A DNA stretch of 8,132 bases from Planctomycetaceae bacterium (GTDB taxonomy: Bacteria > Planctomycetota > Planctomycetia > Pirellulales > Thermoguttaceae), in NCBI GenBank assembly GCA_003509805.1, contig DOMV01000095.1:7030-15161 (forward strand), written 5' to 3'. Shown piece by piece: positions 1 through 4,857 of this stretch. Numbering within the stretch: position 1 is the stretch's first letter; each line of letters opens with the position of its first letter. The notes under the pieces were generated by a model. That model did not search any database. It was not told where the DNA came from and saw nothing but the letters and a program-made list of their open reading frames with translations. Both the position numbers and the translations under genes were made by a program.

Positions 1-2
1 TG

Positions 3-560
3 TTTTACGATTTTCGCAGCGACACGGGCCTTGCCCGGCGGGAAATCGATTTCGAAACGGCGGAAATTCCGGGCCTCGAAGACGGGGAAACGGCCCTCAT
101 GCCGGAAGTCGTCGGTTGCGTGTTCCGGTATTTCGACGGAAGGAATTGGCGCAACGATTGGGACAGCATCGCGAACAACGGTCTCCCGGTCGCGATTGAA
201 ACGACGCTTCGGCTGATGCCGCTCGACGAGGTGGGGCGGCTGCAACAAAACGCGAAACCGGACGTTGAAGAGAACACGGATATCGATGCGCTCGCGACGT
301 CGCAGGGTTTTGCGGCCCCGATTTCGCAGCGGATCGTCGTCCATCTTCCGACATCGCCGATCCGTAAATACCGGGAATATGAACGGGCCAAACCGGCGCC
401 GCGACCGGAAACGGTGACGTCGAACCGCGTCCGGCAGCCGGCCGTCGTTCAGCAAGCAAGCGTTCAGCCATCAATCGGGCAGACCGCTACGCCCCAGCCG
501 CCGCCGGTCGAAGAGGCGAGCCCGAAAGCACCGACTCAACAGTGGATTCGAAAGCAATAG
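3..560 (+). CDS. gspJ: Type II secretion pseudopilin GspJ-like protein, C-terminal part (5' end outside window)
   Basis: The frame is open from the window edge and ends with TAG at 558-560, so only the C-terminal 185 residues are visible. The segment VVGCVFRYFDGRNW followed by WDS, LPVAIETTLRL is the pattern of the GspJ/PulJ minor pseudopilin: a Tyr-Phe-Asp-Gly beta turn, Trp-x-x-x-Trp-Asp-Ser, then a 'LP.AIE.TL' strand. GspJ belongs to the tip complex (I-J-K) of the type II secretion pseudopilus. The N-terminal prepilin cleavage site and hydrophobic helix must lie upstream and cannot be checked. After the conserved part (about codon 80) comes a long tail ending in a Pro/Gln/Val-rich, low-complexity stretch with no recognisable domain; it probably extends as a disordered tail. 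The gene converges on the next gene with a 24-bp gap. No gspK follows, so this is either the last gene of its operon or a stand-alone pseudopilin. The family call is by motif only. Confidence 0.6.
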   Translation, partial: FYDFRSDTGLARREIDFETAEIPGLEDGETALMPEVVGCVFRYFDGRNWRNDWDSIANNGLPVAIETTLRLMPLDEVGRLQQNAKPDVEENTDIDALATSQGFAAPISQRIVVHLPTSPIRKYREYERAKPAPRPETVTSNRVRQPAVVQQASVQPSIGQTATPQPPPVEEASPKAPTQQWIRKQ

Positions 561-584
561 CGGGCGAATTGGCCGCCGGGCGAT

Positions 585-1760
585 TCAGTCCGCCGCAATC
601 GTCCCTGGCACCGTCCCCTCTATCGCTCCCGCTCCTGTAATCGTCTTGTCGTAAAGCCGATAGGTTTTGGTGCGGATGGCCCCGCCTTTTTCAAGGCTGC
701 CTTTGGAAAAAGTGTTCGATTCGAGCACCCAGGAAAATTCGGCCTCCTCGATTCCCCATTCGACCGCTTTGGGCACGAAGGCGTTGAGCATGACGAGTCC
801 CAGACCGGTCATCTGGTACTCCGGGATGACGTTGGTACTGAGCAGGCGGATCTTTTTTATCAGGTGTTTTTTCCAAAGCAGGCGTGCCCAGCCGAAAGGA
901 AAGAGCGAGCCGTTGATCGCCTTGATTCGCGGGTTGTAATCGGGCATTCCGAAGGTTGCCCCGACGACTTTTCCATCGACTTCGACGGCGACGGCAAGTT
1001 CCGGGACGATCAGGAATTTCAGGAAGAATGCGGTTTCCTTGACCTCGGCTTCCGACATGGGGACGAACCCCCAAGTATTCGTCAGCGCCCTGTTGTAAAT
1101 GTCGAGAAAAATTTCGACGTCCCGGGTAAAATGTTTCGTATCGAGGGTGCGCGTGGTCGCCCCGGTCCGTTCGGCGATATTTTCGCACACGGAAAGCCAG
1201 CGTTCGCGGATTTTGGGGAGCATGTCGATCTTTCCCCAATAGGCGTAAAGATCCTGTGTTTTGCGGAGTCCGAATTCCTCGCACAGTTTTTCATAATAGG
1301 GCGGATTATAGGTCATCATGAAAAACGGCGACGTATCGAAACCCTCGATCAACAGGCCGAGCGTCTGGTTGAGCGACGGATTGACCGGCCCGCGAATCGT
1401 CCGACAGCCTTTTTCCCGGAGCCATTCGGACGCCGTTTCGAACAGGGCATGGGATACCTCCGCGTCATCGACACATTCGAAAAAACCGAAAAAGCCGACG
1501 CCGTCGTCGTATTTGTCCAGATGCCCCCGGTTCAGGATGGCCGCGACCCGACCGACCGGCTTGCCGCTTCGCATGGCGAGAAAAGTCCGGATTTCATTGC
1601 GTTCGTAAAACGCACTTTTGGAATAATTGACCAGGCTTTGTTGTTCCAGCCACAGCGGTGGAATCCACAGCGGATCCTTTTGGTTCAAAGTCCAGGGAAG
1701 CGCGAGAAACCGGCGGCGCTCGAAAAAAGTACGCGGTTGGATAATGGAGATTTCCGGCAT
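585..1760 (-). CDS. YghO-like GNAT-fold acyltransferase family protein
   Basis: A complete 391-residue protein. It resembles the widespread, uncharacterised family that includes E. coli YghO and is often annotated as N-acetyltransferase. The N-terminal part has the typical PW....DPLWIPPL segment (residues 22-36), then a short strand-rich region with GKPVGRVAAILN (66-77) and RGPVNPSLNQTLGLLIEGFD (123-142). The C-terminal half has the second GNAT-like domain: ELAVAVEVDGKVVGATFG (254-271), an acetyl-CoA-loop-like VIPEYQMTGLGLVML (311-325; Q-x-T-G-x-G), and the family end motif W...ESN...LEK.G....K.YRLY (344-370). Substrate unknown; cytosolic, since no signal or membrane segment is seen. The ATG at 1760 was chosen because the conserved N-terminus begins directly after it; no Shine-Dalgarno is visible in front. 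It is transcribed away from the gene-free region that carries the structured repeats. The last 20 residues are Gly/Ala/Thr-rich and not part of the fold. Confidence 0.8.
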   Translation of the reverse strand: MPEISIIQPRTFFERRRFLALPWTLNQKDPLWIPPLWLEQQSLVNYSKSAFYERNEIRTFLAMRSGKPVGRVAAILNRGHLDKYDDGVGFFGFFECVDDAEVSHALFETASEWLREKGCRTIRGPVNPSLNQTLGLLIEGFDTSPFFMMTYNPPYYEKLCEEFGLRKTQDLYAYWGKIDMLPKIRERWLSVCENIAERTGATTRTLDTKHFTRDVEIFLDIYNRALTNTWGFVPMSEAEVKETAFFLKFLIVPELAVAVEVDGKVVGATFGMPDYNPRIKAINGSLFPFGWARLLWKKHLIKKIRLLSTNVIPEYQMTGLGLVMLNAFVPKAVEWGIEEAEFSWVLESNTFSKGSLEKGGAIRTKTYRLYDKTITGAGAIEGTVPGTIAAD

Positions 1761-1797
1761 GAGTGGAAGGATAAGTTGGTTCGGTCGTATCGAAGAA

Positions 1798-1957
1798 TAT
1801 AGACTGGAAACGCGATGAAAACGAACATTTGATCAAGTCTGCCTGCCGCACGCACTCGACCATGACTTCTGTCATAACATTTGTTCGTATAATGACATAA
1901 ACGGATCATTCGAGCGGCAGGCGATTGTGCGCGGGAACCGTTTCAGGCAGTTTACGG
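1798..1957 (+). repeat. Dispersed structured repeat, copy 1
   Basis: This is the first of two diverged copies of one element in the same gene-free stretch. Its left block (1798-1850) matches 2236-2285 at 46 of 50 aligned bases, with two small gaps and only transitions as differences. Its right block (1901-1957) matches 2323-2379 without gaps at 44 of 57. The middle (1851-1900) is poorly conserved in sequence but keeps the fold: GCCTGCCGC (1841-1849) pairs with GCGGCAGGC (1914-1922), enclosing the perfect hairpin ATGAC-ttct-GTCAT (1862-1875). A TATAAT hexamer sits at 1888-1893 without a good -35. The tiny ORF that starts at ATG 1815 stops after five codons. Function unknown: a structured RNA leader, a REP/MITE-like element, or a promoter module are all possible. 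Confidence 0.75.
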
Positions 1958-2070
1958 TACAAACACAGCCCGGCCAACCGCTTGTTTACCTTCCGGGAAG
2001 TGTTGTTTCCCGGCGGCAGGCTCCCGAATCGTCGGGCGGCACCGTCGTCTCATTTTAGCTTAAACTGCAC

Positions 2071-2099
2071 TTGACGGGAACGCCGAAAAATGAAATAAT
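2071..2099 (+). promoter_or_regulatory. Candidate sigma70-type promoter (TTGACG-17-AATAAT)
   Basis: TTGACG at 2071-2076 and AATAAT at 2094-2099 are separated by 17 bp, each differing from the bacterial consensus at one position. It points toward the Cys-rich gene. If used, the transcript would have a leader of roughly 360 nt that includes the A/T palindrome and the whole of repeat copy 2. Judged by eye only; spurious matches are possible. Confidence 0.35.
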
Positions 2100-2153
2100 T
2101 CCGCCGAAAGGTGTGTCGGCTCGAACGCGGGTTCGACCGTGCTTGCGTTTTTT

Positions 2154-2169
2154 GCAAAAAATTTTTTGC
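2154..2169. repeat. Perfect A/T-tract palindrome
   Basis: GCAAAAAATTTTTTGC is perfectly self-complementary over 16 bp. A second overlapping palindrome, TTTTTTGCAAAAAA, lies at 2148-2161. An A6T6 tract is intrinsically curved DNA and can act as a nucleoid-protein or dimeric-regulator site. It lies between the candidate promoter and repeat copy 2. Only the sequence symmetry is certain. Confidence 0.5.
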
Positions 2170-2235
2170 CGTAAAGGTCGCGCCGTATAGGTCGTGATGA
2201 GTTTTGTGCGTTTTTCCGGGTTCCGATCAACCGGA

Positions 2236-2379
2236 TATACTGGAACGCGATGAAAACGGACATTTGGTCAAGCCTGCCTGTCGCAATCACTTGCCGCAAC
2301 TTTTGTTAAAGTAAGTGTTTACACGAATCGTTCGCGCGGCAGGTGATTGGGCGAGGGAGGATTATCATGCCGTTTACGG
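2236..2379 (+). repeat. Dispersed structured repeat, copy 2, just upstream of the Cys-rich gene
   Basis: This copy has the same left block (2236-2285) and right block (2323-2379) as copy 1. Its fold is stronger: CAATCACTTGCCGC (2284-2297) pairs with GCGGCAGGTGATTG (2336-2349) over all 14 positions, with one G-T pair. It encloses a perfect hairpin ACTTT-tgtt-AAAGT (2299-2312). A palindrome GTGTTTACAC (2315-2324) lies in the loop. The left end is TATACT (2236-2241), -10-like, with ATG eight bases further on; that ATG opens a 19-codon ORF (2250-2309) that copy 1 does not preserve. The right end of the homology runs past a GGGAGG-ATTATC-ATG (2355-2369) and stops 86 bases before the preferred start of the Cys-rich gene, so this copy may form part of its mRNA leader. 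Confidence 0.75.
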
Positions 2380-2453
2380 CAGATCCGAACTTGAATCGAA
2401 ACGGGCCCGTTTTCGAGACGGGGAAATTTTCTTGCCGCGTTTTTGGTGTATCC

Positions 2454-2459
2454 AAGGAG
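2454..2459 (+). promoter_or_regulatory. Shine-Dalgarno deciding the start of the Cys-rich protein
   Basis: AAGGAG lies six bases before ATG 2466 and is one of the few strong ribosome sites in the window. It favours 2466 over the in-frame ATG 2367. That upstream ATG also has a GGGAGG before it, with the same ATTATC spacer, which makes a repeated initiation module. Confidence 0.7.
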
Positions 2460-2465
2460 ATTATC

Positions 2466-2918
2466 ATGAGTAAAAAATCGGTTTTAACGTTTGTACTTTC
2501 GGCTTCATGCGTGTTTGCGCTCGCTTTTTTTGTCGGTTACGGGCAATCTTCCCTAGCCGATTTGTCGGAAATGAAAGCGACGGTCGCCACAGCCGGTTGC
2601 TGCGGGCCTGGTCATGCTGCCGGGGCCGCCTGTCCGTCCTCCTGCGAAAAAGACGCTCAATGCGACAAGTGCAAATGCGGTGAATGCAAGTGTGGCGAAT
2701 GCAAATGCGGTGAGTGCAAATGCGGCGAATGCAAGTGCGGTGAGTGCAAATGCGGCGAATGCAAGTGCGGTGAGTGCAAATGTGGTGAGTGCAAATGTGG
2801 TGAATGCAAATGCGGTGAGTGCAAGTGCAGCGAATGCAAGTGCGGTGAGTGCAAGTGCAGCGAATGCAAGTGCAGTGAGTGCAAATGCGACAAGTGCCCG
2901 GGCAAAAAGGCTGACTGA
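2466..2918 (+). CDS. Secreted cysteine-rich protein with 15 tandem CKCGE-type pentapeptides
   Basis: A 150-residue protein not recognised as a named family. Residues 1-31 look like a Sec signal peptide: Lys-Lys at 3-4, a hydrophobic core to about 26, and a probable cut after SLA. A short mature head follows with CCGPGHAAGAACPSSC (45-60) and a CDK. Residues 69-143 are 15 perfect five-residue units: ten CKCGE, then a mix of CKCSE and CKCGE, ending in CKCDK. The tail is CPGKKAD. There are 37 Cys in 150 residues, and no CxxCH haem site and no convincing lipobox. Such density suggests metal (Cu/Zn) binding as in metallothioneins, heavy disulphide cross-linking, or a secreted RiPP-like copper-buffer precursor. 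The ECKCG core resembles the EGKCG motif of HvfA/BufA1 peptides, but no modifying enzyme is in the window. The next gene starts two bases after the stop. The start at ATG 2466 has a good AAGGAG; an in-frame ATG at 2367 would add 33 residues ahead of the signal peptide and is less likely. Confidence 0.85.
   Translation: MSKKSVLTFVLSASCVFALAFFVGYGQSSLADLSEMKATVATAGCCGPGHAAGAACPSSCEKDAQCDKCKCGECKCGECKCGECKCGECKCGECKCGECKCGECKCGECKCGECKCGECKCSECKCGECKCSECKCSECKCDKCPGKKAD
2670..2894 (+). repeat. 15-bp coding minisatellite (15 units)
   Basis: Fifteen in-frame 15-bp units, roughly TGC AAR TGC GGY GAR, encode the CKC(G/S)E pentapeptides. Units 3-7 show a 30-bp higher-order period: units ending GGT GAG alternate with units ending GGC GAA. 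This indicates expansion by duplication of a two-unit block. Ser-coding variants (AGC/AGT) occur only in units 11, 13 and 14, so the 3' end is a more diverged or separately amplified part. Copy number is likely to vary between strains and can be miscounted in assembly. Confidence 0.95.
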
Positions 2919-2920
2919 GA

Positions 2921-3754
2921 ATGGTTCGAACGGATTACGAGGCGTCCACCCCGCCGAAGCGCCGGGTATTTCTGACGGCGATCGTTTTGTTCGCCGTTTT
3001 CGTTCTCGGTTTCGTCACCGTGTGGCAGTATATTCGAAAAGACGTGTTCGAATCGTCCGAGTACAGGCTTGATCCGCGGAAAATCGCCGTCCCGCCGCCG
3101 CCCGAATGGATTCCGGCCGATTTTATCGATGAAGTGCTCCATAACAGCGGGCTCGACACGGACGGTTCCCTGCTCGAACGCCGGATGCCGGAACGGCTGG
3201 CTTCGGCTTTTCTCGCACATCCCTGGGTCGCGGAAGTCAAACAGGTCCGGCTGCATTATCCCGGCGGTGCGGACATCGATCTCATTTATCGGGAACCGGT
3301 GGCCATGGTCGAAATGGGCGACGGCTTGCTTCCCGTTGATCGTGAGGGGGTCCTTTTGCGCACCGATTATTTCCACGCGGCCGGGCCGGGGACAAAAGAC
3401 GACTACCCGCATATCGCCTCGATCGAAACGGCTCCGCAGGGAAATATCGGAATGTCGTGGGGTGATCCGCGTGTCGCGGCGGCGGCCTGTGTGGCGGATG
3501 TTCTCAAGGACGTCGTTCGCCCGCTCGGCATTGTTCGGATCGTTCCCGAATCAGCGCCGGAAAAGAATGCGTTCTCTCCAACGGAAATGCCGACGATTCC
3601 GTTGCGGATTTACACGGCCGGGAAAACCGAAATTCTCTGGGGACCGCCCGGCACGGCGGATGTGGACAAGAAAAACCTGCTCGTCGAGTATGCCGAGCAA
3701 TACGGGACGCTCGACGCGATTCCGAAGAACCAACAGCCGGTACGACTGGAATAG
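2921..3754 (+). CDS. Membrane-anchored FtsQ/DivIB-like (POTRA-type) protein
   Basis: A 277-residue bitopic protein. A short cytoplasmic N-terminus with PPKRR is followed by one transmembrane helix (about 15-36) and an extracytoplasmic part. The pattern is that of FtsQ/DivIB. A region resembling a POTRA domain precedes HPWVAEVKQVRLHYPG (100-115), then IDLIYREPVAMVE (119-131), LLPVDREGVLL (136-146) and a DYPHI (161-165). Near the C-terminus come TEILWGPPG and a Lys-Lys-x-Leu-Leu helix (236-254). In known FtsQ these segments are the beta domain, and the protein links the divisome to peptidoglycan synthesis. The similarity is by motif and low; a different POTRA-bearing envelope protein is possible. 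The ATG lies two bases after the stop of the Cys-rich gene, so translational coupling is likely; AAAAGG at 2905-2910 could serve as a distant ribosome site. The following gene converges with a 43-bp gap. Confidence 0.6.
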   Translation: MVRTDYEASTPPKRRVFLTAIVLFAVFVLGFVTVWQYIRKDVFESSEYRLDPRKIAVPPPPEWIPADFIDEVLHNSGLDTDGSLLERRMPERLASAFLAHPWVAEVKQVRLHYPGGADIDLIYREPVAMVEMGDGLLPVDREGVLLRTDYFHAAGPGTKDDYPHIASIETAPQGNIGMSWGDPRVAAAACVADVLKDVVRPLGIVRIVPESAPEKNAFSPTEMPTIPLRIYTAGKTEILWGPPGTADVDKKNLLVEYAEQYGTLDAIPKNQQPVRLE

Positions 3755-3785
3755 GCCGAAAGTCGGGGCCAAACGGCAACGATTT

Positions 3786-3805
3786 GTCAACGGTGTGTCA
3801 ACGGT
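3786..3805. repeat. Short direct repeat at the convergent gene ends
   Basis: GTCAACGGT occurs at 3786-3794 and again at 3797-3805, an 11-bp period. The second copy holds the stop codon of the minus-strand thioesterase (3798-3800); the first lies just beyond it. No clear rho-independent terminator is visible in the gap between the convergent genes. Confidence 0.4.
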
Positions 3806-4211
3806 TTTCGGGATATTCTTCCGGGACCATCCAATCCGGGACGGGGCGGATGCGGCCGTCCCGATCGACGACGGCAAGCGTGGTGTGGCCGACGGCCAGG
3901 AGTTCCTCGCCGCGAAACAAGCGGTATTCGTGTTCCAGCTTGACCCGTGTCACCCGTTTGACTTCCGTACGGAGCGTGAGCAGGTCGTCGTACTTGGCCG
4001 GTTTCTTGTAGGAGCAGTCCAGCTTGACGACCACGACGAAGATTCCCGCCTCCTCCATTTCACGGTAAGTCCGGCCGCAGGATCGCAACAGTTCGGTGCG
4101 ACCCATCTCGAAGTAGGCGAAATAGTTGCCGTGATAGAGAATGCCCATTTGGTCCGTTTCCGCGTATCGGACACGAATCCGGATTTCATGCGTTGTCGGA
4201 ATCGGTTGCAT
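3798..4211 (-). CDS. YbgC/FadM-like acyl-CoA thioesterase (hotdog fold, 4HBT family)
   Basis: A 137-residue protein of the normal length for single-domain hotdog thioesterases. The family signature is intact: RVRYAETDQMGILYHGNYF (13-31), then FEMGRTELLR (34-43). In YbgC and 4-hydroxybenzoyl-CoA thioesterase the Asp of this loop (D20 here) is catalytic, and the YHGNY segment forms the active-site helix start. Later strands include VVKLDCSYKKPAKYDD (61-76), LLTLRTEVKRV (77-87) and LLAVGHTTLAVVDRDGR (104-120). It should hydrolyse acyl-CoA or acyl-ACP thioesters in the cytosol; in proteobacteria ybgC lies with tol-pal, which is not the case here. The ATG at 4211 has no clear Shine-Dalgarno but starts just ahead of the first conserved strand. 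It lies 104 bp downstream of queF on the same strand and may be cotranscribed with it. Substrate cannot be told from sequence. Confidence 0.88.
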   Translation of the reverse strand: MQPIPTTHEIRIRVRYAETDQMGILYHGNYFAYFEMGRTELLRSCGRTYREMEEAGIFVVVVKLDCSYKKPAKYDDLLTLRTEVKRVTRVKLEHEYRLFRGEELLAVGHTTLAVVDRDGRIRPVPDWMVPEEYPENR

Positions 4212-4315
4212 CGGTCGTTCGGAAAAGTAAAAATCGGGGGCGGGACGGAAACAGCGGGAAAAACCGTGGTTTTCAGGCGAACCTCGTCTGTCTTTTACCT
4301 ACAAACGCATGGAAT

Positions 4316-4696
4316 TTATCCGTTTTTCCGCCCTTCCTCGACGGTGACGCAGGTTGAAATCCCGCCGCGTGGCGTAAACGAGGAATGTAATTTCAAATAG
4401 CGCGGAAGCAGGACGGCCCGGAGATCGTCGAAAATCCGGTTCGTGACCGCCTCGTAAAAGATTCCCTCGTTGCGAAAACGCTGGAGATACAGTTTGAGGC
4501 TCTTCAACTCGACGCACAATTTGTCGGGAATATACGTAATCGTGATCGTCCCGAAATCCGGCTGGCCGGTCACGGGGCAAACCGAGGTAAACTCGGGACA
4601 AACCGTTTCGATAAGATAGTCCCGTCCCGGATTCGGGTTCTCGAACAGCACGAATTGACTCCGGTCGGGAGAAGGGAGGGTGGTTGTGTCACTCAT
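4316..4696 (-). CDS. queF: NADPH-dependent 7-cyano-7-deazaguanine reductase QueF (preQ0 reductase)
   Basis: QueF reduces the nitrile of preQ0 to the aminomethyl group of preQ1, a step in making queuosine for tRNA; it acts in the cytosol. Counting from ATG 4696, the key parts are: TSVCPVTGQPDFGTI (37-51), with the nucleophilic Cys40 and the general-acid Asp47 seven residues later, as in the B. subtilis enzyme (Cys55/Asp62); the QueF motif CVELKSLKLYL (61-71); FRNEGIFYEAVTNRI (74-88); and a C-terminal SSF.PRGGI. At 126 residues it is the short, unimodular type like B. subtilis YkvM, not the long E. coli type. A GTG at 4705 would add three residues; neither start has a good Shine-Dalgarno, and ATGAGTGA occurs twice around them. 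No other queuosine gene is in the window, and no preQ1 riboswitch was recognised in the 160-bp leader. Confidence 0.93.
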   Translation of the reverse strand: MSDTTTLPSPDRSQFVLFENPNPGRDYLIETVCPEFTSVCPVTGQPDFGTITITYIPDKLCVELKSLKLYLQRFRNEGIFYEAVTNRIFDDLRAVLLPRYLKLHSSFTPRGGISTCVTVEEGRKNG

Positions 4697-4763
4697 TTGT
4701 TTCACTCATTGATGCCGCCATTGTTGATTGATGCGAGCCGGAATCGCAACAGCATGAAGCAAA

Positions 4764-4783
4764 CGGGAGTTACGCAAACTCCG
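4764..4783 (-). terminator. Possible terminator-like hairpin between the adaptor gene and queF
   Basis: GGAGTT-acgca-AACTCC (4766-4782) is a perfect six-base stem with a five-base loop, lying about 75 bp after the adaptor stop on the minus strand. On that strand it is followed by CGTTTGCTTC, only mildly T-rich. It could be a weak terminator or an element of the queF leader. Confidence 0.25.
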
Positions 4784-4857
4784 GTCACTGCGACTCGCTT
4801 CGTTCCCGGCTGTCATTCCGGACATTTTCCGCCCGTTTGCAGGATACCGTGCTGAAA

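Larger units (their letters stand above)
1958..2235. other. Gene-free spacer between the two repeat copies
   Basis: No credible reading frame was found here. The segment contains several perfect small palindromes. CCGGGAA-gtgttgt-TTCCCGG lies at 1993-2013, and TCGAAC-gcgg-GTTCGA at 2121-2136. GCAAAAAATTTTTTGC lies at 2154-2169. A direct repeat of GTAAAGGTCG / GTATAGGTCG lies at 2171-2194. Because the flanking genes diverge, these are unlikely to be ordinary 3'-end terminators. The 2071-2099 promoter-like sequence also lies here. Confidence 0.6.

Noticed and set aside
864..1802. 312-codon plus-strand ORF
   Set aside because: Antisense to the YghO-like gene, which carries the conserved motifs.
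2284..2349. Integron attC site
   Set aside because: The folded arms resemble an attC in outline, but the required GTTRRRY/RYYYAAC core pair is not present.
2466..2918. Multihaem cytochrome or lipoprotein reading of the Cys-rich protein
   Set aside because: There is no CxxCH anywhere, and the only early Cys (residue 15) is not preceded by a proper lipobox and lies inside the hydrophobic core.
2614..3072. Plus-strand ORF of Ala/Asn/Ser repeats
   Set aside because: Frame shadow of the CKCGE repeat; no signal or start site of its own.
2657..3412. Long minus-strand ORF rich in His-Leu-His-Ser repeats
   Set aside because: It is the antisense reading of the 15-bp minisatellite and of the FtsQ-like gene. 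A 15-bp in-frame repeat stays open in several frames, and the rest has no family pattern.
3069..4400. 443-codon plus-strand ORF
   Set aside because: It overlaps the FtsQ-like gene in another frame and runs antisense through the thioesterase and the end of queF; Arg/Ser-rich noise.
4697..4857. preQ1 riboswitch ahead of queF
   Set aside because: The only hairpin (4766-4782) has a five-base loop and lacks the A-rich pseudoknot tail of preQ1-I; nothing matching other classes was seen.
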